64,000 nt of DNA from an uncultured Chitinophagales bacterium (GTDB lineage Bacteria > Bacteroidota > Bacteroidia > Chitinophagales > JAHDHT01), in contig CALHDG010000012.1 of assembly GCA_938023075.1 (NCBI GenBank), positions 1 through 64,000 of the forward strand. The letters run 5' to 3'. The notes below the pieces were generated by a model. That model saw only the letters and a program-made list of their open reading frames with translations. It did no database searches and was not told where the DNA came from. Positions 36,256 through 45,171 of the stretch are shown here, one piece after another. Position numbers and translations under genes: made by a program. Each line of letters begins with the position of its first letter. Within the stretch, counting starts at the first letter, position 1.

Positions 36256-36924
36256 TTAGTATTGTTTTTTCTGATTTTTTAAGATATTAATAAGAAGTTC
36301 TTTTGCTCTGAAAACTTGGGCTTTAATAGTTCCTTGTGGTGTATTCAATAATTCAGCAATTTCTTTGTAGCTCATTTCATTAAAAAAACGCAATTCAATT
36401 AATTTTTTGTAACACTCCGGTAATCGGTTTACCACATCTTGTGCTAAAACCCTTCGTTGCTTTATAATATATCGCTCTTCAGGATCAGGATTTTCGCTTA
36501 TCGGATCAAACTCATAGTTTTCTCCTTCTTGATTGCATTTACTCAACGATTCTTTTGGTATGTGCTTTTTTCGCATAAAATCTATACAAGTATTGGTTGC
36601 AATTTTAAACACCCAAGTACTAAAAGCATACTTCGGGTTATACTTTTCTATTTTGCTAAAAGCCTTGCCAAGTGCCTCAATAGTTAAATCTTCGGCATCT
36701 TCTCTATTCTTTACCATTTGGTAAATCATAAAATTGATAGGACTTCTATAGCGATCTAACAGTTTTGCATAAGCTGCCTGATCGTTATTTTCGATAGCCC
36801 TGCGAACCAATTTTTGATCTTCTTTAGCCTTGCTTGATTTAGGCTTAAATAAATAGTTTGATAAATTTTCGTTTCCAACTACTACTTTATCTTTAATTTG
36901 TTGAATTGATTTTTCTTCTAACAT
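36256..36924 (-). CDS. RNA polymerase ECF-type sigma factor
   Basis: 222 residues. Region 2: AAYAKLLDRYRSPINFMIYQ, KNREDAEDLTIEALGKAF (core binding) and AFSTWVFKIATNTCIDFMRK (-10 recognition). Region 4: RLPECYKKLIELRFFNEMSY, KEIAELLNTPQGTIKAQVFRAKE (-35 HTH). It also has an unusual ~45-residue lysine-rich N-terminal extension. No anti-sigma gene (FecR/RseA type) is adjacent, so regulation is not visible. It may drive a housekeeping-like or stress regulon. Confidence 0.92.
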   Translation of the reverse strand: MLEEKSIQQIKDKVVVGNENLSNYLFKPKSSKAKEDQKLVRRAIENNDQAAYAKLLDRYRSPINFMIYQMVKNREDAEDLTIEALGKAFSKIEKYNPKYAFSTWVFKIATNTCIDFMRKKHIPKESLSKCNQEGENYEFDPISENPDPEERYIIKQRRVLAQDVVNRLPECYKKLIELRFFNEMSYKEIAELLNTPQGTIKAQVFRAKELLINILKNQKKQY

Positions 36925-37059
36925 AAAATTTGGTTTGATAGCTATAATTTATATACCTAATTGCCACATAATGTATTATTATTTTGACTTAGTAATATTA
37001 CATTGAATAGAAAGGGTTTAGCTTAAGAATGCTTAAATTTAGGATAAATTTTAACTATC

Positions 37060-37246
37060 TGCTTAAAAAATGATAGCTAAGCCGCTGCAGTGTATAAAGT
37101 GTACTACAAAACAGTATAGAATTAAAATACAAAATTCTGATAATTTTGAGCGGAAAGTGGAATGGGTTTAGTTATTACTTAAGTTTCGCTACAAAATATC
37201 ATTTAAAAACTGTCAACTACTTTATTGTTTGGATAAACTTGTCAAA
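37060..37246 (+). repeat. family A element, decayed copy A6
   Basis: GAGCGGAAAGTGGAATGGG and AAGTTTCGCTACAAA match the right half of family A. The far end GTCAACTACTTTATTG..GGATAAACTTGTC is the family A terminal block, identical in type to that of copies A3 and A4. The left half is unrecognisable except GCCGCTGCAG. Confidence 0.5.
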
Positions 37247-37451
37247 AAATGTAATCCTAAATTTTCAAACTTATTTAGTACGTTATATTAAGTGACATCA
37301 ATTAAGCATTAAACAGGTAATTAAAGCGACTTGGGAACTATTTTATATTAAAAGAAGTTAAATTGGACTTTAAAGCAACCTATAATGAAACCGTGCGTAT
37401 AAATAATTAGTTTTTCGCGAGAGCTACAATTGATGAAATGTGTTTAAATAA

Positions 37452-37482
37452 AAAAGTCAATCCATAGTTAGAATTGACTTTT
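37452..37482. terminator. bidirectional terminator-like hairpin
   Basis: AAAAGTCAAT pairs with ATTGACTTTT around a 11-nt loop; on the minus strand the stem is followed by TTTTTTA. No gene clearly ends here, so its role is uncertain. Confidence 0.4.
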
Positions 37483-37607
37483 AAATTTTAAAATTCTTTT
37501 ATAACAGAACTTTAACTTACTGACACAACAAATATAGGTTAACTTTCTGATATATGAAAGAATTTGAAGAAACATTTTTCAAAATTCCCAGTTATTAATC
37601 CTTTAAA

Positions 37608-37955
37608 TTGTTTAAAATTATGTTAAGTAAAGCATGTAAAAGTGTAATTGTTATTGTATGTTTGTTTTTTTTAGTGAATATAAACGTTAGTGCTCACATT
37701 GGAATTATTGATGTGAACATGGGAAGATATGCTGATGGCTCTTCTGGAATAATAAATATAGATTTAGTAGACAAGAATAAATCTCAATTAATTGTTGCAA
37801 CGTTGTTAGATGAAAAAGGGAATGTGATTGATGCAGCTAAATTAAATAGTAGTTTTTCAAACTCAATTAGTTGGAAGGTGTCATCAGGTGCTTATAAAAT
37901 ACTTTTAGTTAATATCAAAACAGGAGAAAAAGAAGTTCATTATGCAATTTTATAA
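37608..37955 (+). CDS. small exported protein of unknown function
   Basis: 115 residues (or 111 if the second ATG at 37620, MLSKACKS, is used). Signal peptide SVIVIVCLFFLVNINVSA. The mature part alternates strands (IGIIDVNMGRYADGSSGIIN, SQLIVATLLDEKGN, SISWKVSSGAYKILLVN), resembling a single Ig-like beta-sandwich, the shape of Bacteroidota T9SS-tail-like domains but lacking their PNP motif. I do not recognise a family. A strong terminator follows at 37981. Confidence 0.65.
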   Translation: MFKIMLSKACKSVIVIVCLFFLVNINVSAHIGIIDVNMGRYADGSSGIINIDLVDKNKSQLIVATLLDEKGNVIDAAKLNSSFSNSISWKVSSGAYKILLVNIKTGEKEVHYAIL

Positions 37956-37980
37956 TGAATTCTAAAATAATAATCCTTCA

Positions 37981-38019
37981 ATGAGTGGCTTTATAGTAAT
38001 ATAAAGTTGCTCATTTTTT
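37981..38019 (+). terminator. rho-independent terminator of the 115-residue protein gene
   Basis: ATGAGTGGCTTTATA / TATAAAGTTGCTCAT form a long stem with one mismatched pair region and a short GTAA-type loop, followed by TTTTTTA. It overlaps the last codons of the convergent minus-strand gene (38011-39483). Confidence 0.8.
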
Positions 38020-39483
38020 ATTTCTGTATTTCTGCTCTAATTTTTCTAAGAGCCATTTTCTTTCAACAAGTTCTCCAAATTCATCGATATTTTTTTTTAA
38101 AATAGCTTGATTATCACTGTCGGTTAATTGAAGCAAACAACCTGTAAAATTAACAGTAGCTCTAAAAAAATTTTGATTCATTTCCTTTTTCTTTCGTCTA
38201 ATAAATCTTCGATAATTATCTAAACTATCAAAAAATGAAACATTTGAAGTATGTCTTATCACAAACTCAACTTCGTATACAGATTTTAATAATAACGTCT
38301 TTGCTTGTAAATTAAATGGAAGAAAAGACTGTTTGTATATTAACTTTATACAATCTTTAAATTTTCCTTCTCCAAATAACTGATATGCATTACATAGTTT
38401 TATAGTTTTATCTTTATACAGTTTGGGAATATGACCCGAGTATTCATCCAACATCTTTTTTATTTCATAACTTTTTTTTGTTGTAACAAAATTAACGGCA
38501 CAGTTAATCAAAAATTGAGGTCTGATTTCTCCATTTAAAATACATAGTTTTTTTGTTAAAATCATTTTATATACTTCATATTGTAAGTATACTGTGTCAA
38601 TGCGTTTCTCTCGGTTTATTTGCATCATAAAGTTTAAAAGTAAAAAAAATGAATTTGCCAATTCTGCATTACTCAACTTATCGGTATTTTCGATTAGTTT
38701 ATTTTTCAATTCAATAATCTTTGCTTCATCTAATTTGTTAGAAAGATCAGCCAAAAGCTTATAAATTGAAACTAAGGGGAATTCATTATTATTCAATTTT
38801 TCACTATATTCATAAATCTCGTCAAATAAAAAAATAGGGAGTACTTTTTCATTCGTTATTTTTTGACGTTGGCGTACTTCGATAGAATATCTTAATTTGG
38901 ATAAACAGTAAAAGACATCTAAATTTTTCAATAACTGTGCTAAATAAAGTTCCCCCTCACCTAATATCTCAGTACTCAAATTATAATATAAATGATGACC
39001 AAGACGATATAAATTAAGCAAATAAACAATATCTTTTACATTGGTAGTTTTAATCAATTCTTCTACATCACTTATTTTACTTTCAACTAATTTAGAAATA
39101 CCTTGAACAGATCGTTGGCTATTTGGCACTACTTTATAATTGTAATAATCTAACAGTATGAGTTCTTTTTGTATCAAATGATCTTTATTTTCATTTGCGC
39201 CCATTATCTGGTCAATCACTATCTGATCTTCTATAAAACGATATAATTTATAGCGAAGCTGGGTAAGTTTGGCGTCATTAACTTTTTTAAATTCTCCAAA
39301 AACAGCCTTATAAACTTCATCTTTGATAAGCTTATCCGGTTTCTTGATGTTTTTGTTTAAATAGTTAAACAGCAATAACATATCCACGCCTTTTCTTTCA
39401 GTGCTTTCTAATTTTTTTTTAATCCTTCTTTTTTCAGCAGCATTAAGTATATCAAAAAGCCGCACTAAGGCAGTATTTTCCAT
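38011..39483 (-). CDS. all-helical protein of unknown function
   Basis: 490 residues, no signal peptide, no membrane span, Lys/Leu/Glu/Asn-rich. Predicted to be helical throughout, in a TPR-like solenoid manner (LLLSVYEVEFVIRHT-like segments). The N-terminus MENTALVRLFDILNAAEKRR plus RIKKKLE resembles a set of lineage-expanded Bacteroidota proteins that start with a short segment about not exceeding a size step and then 400 residues of helices; no function is known to me. Codon use and composition match neighbours. Its 3' end overlaps the terminator of the convergent gene. Confidence 0.75.
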   Translation of the reverse strand: MENTALVRLFDILNAAEKRRIKKKLESTERKGVDMLLLFNYLNKNIKKPDKLIKDEVYKAVFGEFKKVNDAKLTQLRYKLYRFIEDQIVIDQIMGANENKDHLIQKELILLDYYNYKVVPNSQRSVQGISKLVESKISDVEELIKTTNVKDIVYLLNLYRLGHHLYYNLSTEILGEGELYLAQLLKNLDVFYCLSKLRYSIEVRQRQKITNEKVLPIFLFDEIYEYSEKLNNNEFPLVSIYKLLADLSNKLDEAKIIELKNKLIENTDKLSNAELANSFFLLLNFMMQINREKRIDTVYLQYEVYKMILTKKLCILNGEIRPQFLINCAVNFVTTKKSYEIKKMLDEYSGHIPKLYKDKTIKLCNAYQLFGEGKFKDCIKLIYKQSFLPFNLQAKTLLLKSVYEVEFVIRHTSNVSFFDSLDNYRRFIRRKKKEMNQNFFRATVNFTGCLLQLTDSDNQAILKKNIDEFGELVERKWLLEKLEQKYRNKK

Positions 39484-39920
39484 AATTATTTAATTCCTTC
39501 CGTCAAATTTATAACGAATAAACGTGTATTTAGCCAATCTGAAAAAAAATTTAACTTTTTTTGAAGTTGTTTATAGAAATAATTCGAAAAAAAAGTACTG
39601 AATACGACCATTTTAATTTAATAATAATTGTATTTATAAAACGCTTTAAATTAATGAAATATGTCGTAATTGTGATTTCATTTCTTTCTATTTGCGCCTA
39701 ATTCGAGTAAAAAATGATGAATAAATTCTACTATTTTGCCTCAATAATTGTGTTTTTATGACCTTTTAAAACTGGATTAATTGTTTCATCTTTACAGCAA
39801 CAAGACAAATACAAAGAGAGTTAAAATAATCAGCAATGTTAAATGATCAAATATTTTAAGTAATTATTTTAATGTAACAAAATGAAAAATTTTTTAATTT
39901 TTTACTGAAAATGTCAAGTT
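39484..39920. other. AT-rich divergent intergenic, nothing identified
   Basis: 437 bp between the divergent helical protein and the 96-residue protein. Very AT-rich with A and T tracts. I see no confident promoter boxes, repeats or ORF over 20 codons. Confidence 0.4.
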
Positions 39921-40211
39921 ATGAAGGATTATATAATAGAAATTTCAACAACAGATGAGGAAAAACTCGAAAAAGTAATTGCCCAGCTAATTATGATGGG
40001 TTTAAAAAGAGATGAATCTTTTCCTCCAAAAAAATTCAATTCCGTAATTAAAGCACCGGATGATCACCATAGATTGTGTTCAGAAGGTAGATTTATTTTA
40101 AAAGGGAAGGTGGGCGAAGGCAATCTTGAAAAGATTGAGCAAAGTCCCGGAGTAATTAACCTATGGTTAAACTCAGGTATTATACCATTTAATAATCGTA
40201 AAAACATCTAA
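39921..40211 (+). CDS. small protein of unknown function, probable ferredoxin-like fold
   Basis: 96 residues, cytoplasmic. The pattern strand (KDYIIEIST) - helix (DEEKLEKVIAQLIMMG) - strands (FNSVIKAP, GRFILKGKVGE) - helix (GNLEKIEQS) - strand (GVINLWLNSG) suggests a beta-alpha-beta-beta-alpha-beta fold. This is similar in outline to inhibitor-I9-like prodomains or ACT-like domains. I do not recognise a family and propose no function. Monocistronic, closed by two hairpins. Confidence 0.6.
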   Translation: MKDYIIEISTTDEEKLEKVIAQLIMMGLKRDESFPPKKFNSVIKAPDDHHRLCSEGRFILKGKVGEGNLEKIEQSPGVINLWLNSGIIPFNNRKNI

Positions 40212-40221
40212 ACATATTATT

Positions 40222-40247
40222 CTCTAATAATATGAAGGTTATTAGAG
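40222..40247 (+). terminator. hairpin after the 96-residue protein gene
   Basis: CTCTAATAA (40222-40230) pairs perfectly with TTATTAGAG (40239-40247); followed by TTTG only, so it is a weak terminator or an mRNA 3' stem. Confidence 0.45.
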
Positions 40248-40286
40248 TTTGTGAAATGTCAATAATGTTAAATTTAAATGGTTAAG

Positions 40287-40311
40287 GCCAGCTTGCTAAG
40301 CTGGCTTTTTT
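40287..40311 (+). terminator. strong rho-independent terminator
   Basis: GCCAGCTT-GCT-AAGCTGGC, an 8-bp perfect GC-containing stem with a 3-nt loop, followed by TTTTTT. It ends the 39921-40211 transcript and abuts the stop codon of the convergent trkH. Confidence 0.9.
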
Positions 40312-41761
40312 ATTGTTTCCAAAAATAGGGGGTAAACAGTACTAAAACGGTAAACAATTCTAGTCTACCTAAAATCATAAAAAAGCTAAGAAGCCATTTT
40401 CCTAACCAATGTATTTCACTAAAATTACTTACCGGACCGGCTTTGCCAATTGCCGGACCCACATTACCTATACAAGCGGCAGAAGCACCTAAAGCAGTTA
40501 CAAAGTTTTCGCCCAACAATGCCAAAAATAGAGAACCTACAACAAAAATTAGGATATATACTAAAAAAAAAGAAGTAATATTATAAACAATTTTAGGGTT
40601 AACAGCTTTGCCACCATATCTAACCGGTATGATGGCATTGCTATGTAATTGTCTTTTAAATTCACATAATAAGTTTTTGCCTACAATTAAATGTCGTATT
40701 AATTTTGCCCCACCGCTTGTAGAGCCTGCACAAGCACCCGTAAAAAATAATACAAAAAATATTACTATCGCAAAATTAGTCCATGCCGTATAATCTGCTG
40801 TAATATATCCTGTTGTGGTGATAATACTAACAACTTGAAACAAGCTATCTCTAAATACTTTTTCAATAGGTATAGAAGTCTGATTATAAACTATAAGACT
40901 TACTAAAAGTGTAAATATTGCTATGGTTGCCAGGTAAAAGCGAAATTCTTCATTCAGTACTATTTTTTTAAACTTTCTTTTAAATGCAAAATAAATTAAA
41001 ACGAAGTTGGTACCGCCAATAAACATAAAAAGTATAATTATGTATTGAACCAATGCCGAGTCGAAAGCTGCAATACTGGCATCACGGGTGCTAAAACCGG
41101 ATGTAGCAATATTGGTCATGGCATGGTTAATTGCATCAAACCAGGTTAAACCGCTCACTTTTAGTAACAGTACCTCTACAAATGTTAAGAAAATATAAAT
41201 ATACCAAATTCGTTTTGCGGTTTCTTGTATACGAGGATGCAGTTTTTCAGTGGTTGGTCCGGTAGCTTCGGCTACAAATAACTGCATACCGCCAATGCCA
41301 AGAATAGGCAAAATAGCCACGGTTAACACAATAATGCCCATCCCGCCAATCCACGCAGTAAAACTTCTCCAAAACAATAAATAATTTGGTAAAGCTTCAA
41401 TATTATTTAATATAGTGGCACCGGTAGCCGTAAAACCTGATACAGTTTCAAAAAAAGCATCGGTAAAACTTGGAATATTGCCGGTAAACACAAAAGGTAA
41501 GGTACCCATTACAGATAAACTGAACCAAGTTAATGTTACGATAAGGTAACCCTCTTTTTTCTTGATGTTCCGGTTTGCTTTTATAGTAGTTGTCCAAAAA
41601 AGTAAACCTACAACCATTGTGGTTAAACCTGCCCAAAGCATAGGTTTTGAAAAGGCATCGCCAAATAAACAACCTAAACCCAAACAAAGTAATTGAACGC
41701 CACCACTTATTGCCACCAGCAAACCAATTACATTCAGAATAATTTTTATGTTAAGCTTCAA
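40310..41761 (-). CDS. trkH: TrkH-family potassium uptake channel subunit
   Basis: 483 residues, multiple membrane spans. TrkH is the ion-conducting subunit of the Trk/Ktr potassium importer, formed from four membrane-pore-membrane repeats with one selectivity filter each. The four filters are visible: SGFTATGATI, IATSGFSTRDAS, ITTTGYITADY and CIGNVGPAIG. Other conserved blocks: FWRSFTAWIGGMGIIVL, EKLHPRIQETAKRIWYIY and GACAGSTSGGAKLIRHL. The regulatory TrkA/KtrA subunit is not adjacent. Length normal for TrkH. Confidence 0.95.
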   Translation of the reverse strand: MKLNIKIILNVIGLLVAISGGVQLLCLGLGCLFGDAFSKPMLWAGLTTMVVGLLFWTTTIKANRNIKKKEGYLIVTLTWFSLSVMGTLPFVFTGNIPSFTDAFFETVSGFTATGATILNNIEALPNYLLFWRSFTAWIGGMGIIVLTVAILPILGIGGMQLFVAEATGPTTEKLHPRIQETAKRIWYIYIFLTFVEVLLLKVSGLTWFDAINHAMTNIATSGFSTRDASIAAFDSALVQYIIILFMFIGGTNFVLIYFAFKRKFKKIVLNEEFRFYLATIAIFTLLVSLIVYNQTSIPIEKVFRDSLFQVVSIITTTGYITADYTAWTNFAIVIFFVLFFTGACAGSTSGGAKLIRHLIVGKNLLCEFKRQLHSNAIIPVRYGGKAVNPKIVYNITSFFLVYILIFVVGSLFLALLGENFVTALGASAACIGNVGPAIGKAGPVSNFSEIHWLGKWLLSFFMILGRLELFTVLVLFTPYFWKQ

Positions 41762-41929
41762 TGGTAAATTATGAGTTATTAATTAACGATCACTACAAAG
41801 TACAACAAGCCTTTAATTTAAATGAAGACAAAATTTATCACTTTATTTTTATTTGATCAGCAAAAATAGGTTATTATTTTAATACAAGGAGTTTTTTCTC
41901 ATGCCTCACTACTAATATTACATAAGTTA

Positions 41930-41962
41930 TAAAAAAGCCGCTCTATTAAAAATAGAACGGCT
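41930..41962 (-). terminator. rho-independent terminator of the thioredoxin gene
   Basis: On the minus strand AGCCGTTCTATT-TTT-AATAGAGCGGCT forms a 12-bp stem with one mismatch, followed by TTTTTT. It lies 24 bp after the stop of 41986-43200. Confidence 0.9.
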
Positions 41963-41985
41963 ATATATAATTTTATCTAAAAAAA

Positions 41986-43200
41986 TTATGATTTTACTTT
42001 TTCCAATGCTGCATTAATTTTACCTAATAGTTCCATAGTTTCATCATATGCACTGCCCGAAGCTCTTGCTTGCTCTATTGCTTTTTCAGCGGCTTTTTTA
42101 GCATCATCATATTGAGCGGTTTTGTATAATAAAGCTGCATAAGTATCACAGTTATAGTAATTGCAATCTATGTCAATTGATTTTTCAATCCAAGTAATGG
42201 CTTTTGCCAACATCTTCTCATCTTCTACCTTTTCGTAAAAAGACCAAGCCACATTGTTTAACATAGAGGCATTATCTTCTTGTACCGAATTAACAAACTT
42301 TACCGCATATTTCGAGTACGATTTCCAATTTTCTGTTGCTTCACCATAGTTCATATATGCTTGATTAATTAGTGCTTTCGCATTAGTACCACCGTGGGTT
42401 TTTAGTACTTTCTTAATATCACCCATACCTAATGTAGCATCTTTTTCGGCAGCTAAACTTACACTGCGTAATGCACACCGTTGTATTTTTTGATTTACTT
42501 TCTCTTCACCTATTGCCTCAATAAATTGTTCTTTATTTTCAACCAGCAAATCGAACGATTTAGACTGAATATCGCCGGCAAAAACATATACAAATTTTAA
42601 TGCCTTTTCATCGTTTAAATCTTCAGCTTGAACATTTTTTATGTACTCTTGTGCAATTTTAGCTGAGGGCATATTAGCGTTTCTTAAGGCTAAAGCATAG
42701 TTTTGAATGGTATTTTTATCTCTATCACCAGCTTCATACTTTTTAGTTAAGGCAATTAATGATTTTTCTGGATGCCTTGCCATTTCCGCATCTGCAATAA
42801 ATTCTTCTGCTTCTTTGTAGCCTATAGTTTTGTGCTGCAAGTCGGCATTGGCATCAAAAAATAAAAAGGTAGGATACGATTTAACGGCAAATGTTTCGGC
42901 AAAACCAATTCCTTCTCCCTTTTCCATATCTAATTTGTAGCTTATATAATTTTCGTTCATAAAGCTACCTACTTTTTTTTGCGGAAACACTTCTTTTGCC
43001 ATCGCTTTGCAAGGTCCACACCACGAAGCATAAGCATCTACAAAAATAGGTTTACCGCTTTCTTTTGCCATTTCTTGTACTTCTTGCCAACTTGCGTCAA
43101 CAAATTGAATGCCTTTATCAGCTTTTTTTTGAGCAATAGAAAATAAGCATACACAGCATAGTAAATAAGTTACTATTACTTTAAAATTTATTAATTTCAT
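41986..43200 (-). CDS. exported thioredoxin-domain protein with helical-repeat C-terminus
   Basis: 404 residues. Signal peptide (LLCCVCLFSIAQ). Thioredoxin-like domain ~28-140 with FVDAYASWCGPCKAMAKEVF (C61-G-P-C64) and the cis-Pro loop AVKSYPTFLFF. The remaining ~250 residues are TPR/Sel1-like helices (ALALRNANMPSAKIAQEYIK, LLYKTAQYDDAKKAAEKAIE). Periplasmic thiol oxidoreductases of this layout are frequent in Bacteroidota. The CGPC motif suggests a reductant that could receive electrons from DsbD (inference). Monocistronic with its own terminator. Confidence 0.88.
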   Translation of the reverse strand: MKLINFKVIVTYLLCCVCLFSIAQKKADKGIQFVDASWQEVQEMAKESGKPIFVDAYASWCGPCKAMAKEVFPQKKVGSFMNENYISYKLDMEKGEGIGFAETFAVKSYPTFLFFDANADLQHKTIGYKEAEEFIADAEMARHPEKSLIALTKKYEAGDRDKNTIQNYALALRNANMPSAKIAQEYIKNVQAEDLNDEKALKFVYVFAGDIQSKSFDLLVENKEQFIEAIGEEKVNQKIQRCALRSVSLAAEKDATLGMGDIKKVLKTHGGTNAKALINQAYMNYGEATENWKSYSKYAVKFVNSVQEDNASMLNNVAWSFYEKVEDEKMLAKAITWIEKSIDIDCNYYNCDTYAALLYKTAQYDDAKKAAEKAIEQARASGSAYDETMELLGKINAALEKVKS

Positions 43201-43214
43201 TGTTTTAAATTTTT

Positions 43215-43345
43215 ATTATTTATTTAGTGGTCAACTATTGTTTAATTTTTGATTTAACCCGCATAGACTATTTTTTTTGAAGCAACAGGTTGAAAGCATT
43301 TACAAACAGTGGTTTCGCTTTCCGTACATCTCGACACTTCGAGGG
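43215..43345 (-). repeat. family A element, decayed copy A7
   Basis: TGGTCAACTATTGTTTAAT matches the family A terminal block. TTTTTTGAAGCAACAGG and GTGGTTTCGCTTTCCGTAC match the right half of the core on the minus strand. The rest is lost. The remaining 43345-43522 is AT-rich with no gene. Confidence 0.5.
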
Positions 43346-43522
43346 CTCAAATCCCGAAACTATGGAATAAACGTTATAAATCAATTTAAGCGTTTTTTCC
43401 AATATTAAATGTCAGATATTAGCATATTCATTATTATTCAACATATATTATTAATTAGATAATAATCCAACAAAAATACAAATATCGAACGCTGATTTAC
43501 TTACATGGTAAAGATACTATAT

Positions 43523-44344
43523 TTATTTTAAAATTTTCTCTTGCAAATTGAGTGGATTTTTAAAAAACATCTGGGCGGTTTGTTCAAAAGTTGGGGTTAA
43601 ATCAGAGGCATAAAAGCAATGATCTTTTTTATGATTTTGATTACCCGAGCTATTTAAGAGCTGATGTTTTGATAATAATGCACTTACAAAATCGGCAACC
43701 ACATCGGTCGAATCAACTAAATGAACCGATTGATCATAATAAAAATTAATATCGGCTTTAATTAAGGGGTAATGTGTACAAGCCAATATTAAAGCTTTTA
43801 TATTTTTTAAGGTTGGTTTGCTCAAATATTCTCTTAAAACTAATTGAGTAATTTCTTTTTTTCTAAAAAAACCTTCTTCAATATAAGAGGCTAACAAAGG
43901 TGTTTCTAAACTATGCGTTTCGCAAAGGGGATGTGCTTTTTTTATTTTATGCTCATACACATTGGCTTTTATAGTGGCGCGCGTACCAATGATGCCCACA
44001 TTTTCAAATTGCTGTTTTGCTACATAATCTACCACGGGGTCAATTACATTAATTAAAAAGGCTTGTTCTCCAATTTCTTTTTTTAAGATGTCGTAGGCAT
44101 GAGACGAAGCAGAATTACAAGCGATAATAACGGCTTTGCAACCTTCGCTTAATAAAAAGGAGGTGATTTTTTGTGCATAGCGAATAATATTTTGCGGTGA
44201 TTTGTCGCCGTAGGGTAAGTGGGCGGTATCGCCAAAATAGATGAGTTGTTCATTGGGGAGTTGATTAAAAATGGCGTTGGCAACGGTTAAGCCGCCAACG
44301 CCACTATCAAATATTCCTATCGGATTTTCTGCTTTTAAGTTCAA
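43523..44344 (-). CDS. murI: glutamate racemase
   Basis: MurI makes D-glutamate for peptidoglycan. 273 residues, normal. The opening PIGIFDSGVGGLTVANAIF, FGDTAHLPYGDKSP, the first catalytic Cys C76 in IIACNSASSHA, and the second, C188, in LILACTHYPLIK are all present. There is no in-frame ATG near the start; the best start is TTG at 44344 (then NLKAENPIGIFDSG). This TTG directly abuts a family A element, so the gene's 5' leader is formed by the repeat. It belongs to the uppS-bamA-ompH-ompH-murI block, all on the minus strand. Confidence 0.95.
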   Translation of the reverse strand: MNLKAENPIGIFDSGVGGLTVANAIFNQLPNEQLIYFGDTAHLPYGDKSPQNIIRYAQKITSFLLSEGCKAVIIACNSASSHAYDILKKEIGEQAFLINVIDPVVDYVAKQQFENVGIIGTRATIKANVYEHKIKKAHPLCETHSLETPLLASYIEEGFFRKKEITQLVLREYLSKPTLKNIKALILACTHYPLIKADINFYYDQSVHLVDSTDVVADFVSALLSKHQLLNSSGNQNHKKDHCFYASDLTPTFEQTAQMFFKNPLNLQEKILK

Positions 44345-44510
44345 TATACACGCTGTTTACGACTGAGCGAAGCTGGCAACCTAGCCCCGATTGCAGCGGT
44401 TATGCCTTTTGCAGCATAGCTTTTGAAGCCAAGCAAGGCATTTGAGCGGAAAGCGGGACCGAGCTTTTTGCGAGCCCTACAGTGTCGCTTCAAATAAATA
44501 TTGATGGCTT
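44345..44510 (+). repeat. family A core, copy A8 between ompH and murI
   Basis: AACCTAGCCCCGATTGCAGC followed by GGTTATGCC, GAAGCCAAGCAAGGCATTTG, GAGCGGAAAGCGGGACCGAG, GCGAGCCCTACAGTGTCGC and TTCAAAT. The outer ends found in A3/A4 are absent. It separates murI from ompH and forms the region immediately upstream of murI's TTG start. Confidence 0.75.
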
Positions 44511-44538
44511 GTTGAGGCAACAAAAAATCCGTTATTTT

Positions 44539-45057
44539 TTATAGTCCTAAATGGGTTTTTACTAAAGATAAAATATCAACGGCATCGGTACCGGCATAAA
44601 TAATGCCACCTTTGCTGGTATCAAAAATATAGGTATAACCATTCGCATCGGCTACGGCTTTAATTGCCTCATCGGCTTTTTCGTAAATGGGTTTATACAG
44701 TTCTTCTTGCTTTTTCGCCACTTTTTCTTGTGCACCTGCCTGAAATTTTGCAATACGTTGCTCAGTATCTTGCAACTCTTTTATTTTTGTATTTTTAATC
44801 AGTTCATCCATCGTTTCAAGTTGTGCCTGAATTTCTTTTGCCTTTGTTTCGTACTCCTTCATCATGGTAGTATATTGATCTTCTAAGGTTTTGGTTTCGG
44901 ATTGCAACTTTTCATCCGCTGTTTTAACCTCTGGCATGAGGCTTAATAATTCTAATGAATTAATATGACCAATTTTACCGCCAACTGCTTGACTAAAACC
45001 GGCATTCGTGAAAACCATAAGCATTAAAAAACTGCTTACAAATATTAATTTTTTCAT
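44539..45057 (-). CDS. OmpH/Skp-family periplasmic chaperone (paralogue 2)
   Basis: 172 residues. Signal peptide (LMLMVFTNAGFSQAV). The body is a long coiled coil (EKLQSETKTLEDQYTTMMKE, AQLETMDELIKNTKIKELQD) between short strands (KIGHINSLELLSLMPEVKTA and YTYIFDTSKGGIIYA), the Skp design: a trimeric jellyfish-shaped chaperone that carries unfolded outer-membrane proteins to BamA. Its own promoter is supported by TACATTTG 21 bp upstream of the ATG. Second of two tandem ompH genes next to bamA. Confidence 0.92.
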   Translation of the reverse strand: MKKLIFVSSFLMLMVFTNAGFSQAVGGKIGHINSLELLSLMPEVKTADEKLQSETKTLEDQYTTMMKEYETKAKEIQAQLETMDELIKNTKIKELQDTEQRIAKFQAGAQEKVAKKQEELYKPIYEKADEAIKAVADANGYTYIFDTSKGGIIYAGTDAVDILSLVKTHLGL

Positions 45058-45077
45058 TTTATTTTAATTTTGAGGGG

Positions 45078-45085
45078 CAAATGTA
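45078..45085 (-). promoter_or_regulatory. -7 box upstream of the second ompH
   Basis: TACATTTG on the minus strand, a perfect TAnnTTTG match, 20 bp upstream of the start codon. No clear -33 box. Confidence 0.55.
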
Positions 45086-45171
45086 CCCAAATTTTATAAT
45101 TTATTTAATTTCAGATCGCTTCCCCGTGAGAGGATAGACTGCTTTGTTGAAAGAAATCAGACTTCTGATTG

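Larger units (their letters stand above)
36925..37607. other. intergenic: degenerate family A copy plus hairpin
   Basis: 683 bp upstream of the sigma factor (minus strand) and of the 115-residue protein (plus strand). It contains a decayed family A copy (37060-37246) and a 10-bp stem AAAAGTCAAT / ATTGACTTTT at 37452-37482, flanked by T-rich DNA on both sides. No gene. Confidence 0.45.

Noticed and set aside
43330-43365. tRNA-like stem (GAGGGCTCAAATCCC)
   Set aside because: Only a T-arm-like piece; no acceptor, D or anticodon arms can be placed around it.
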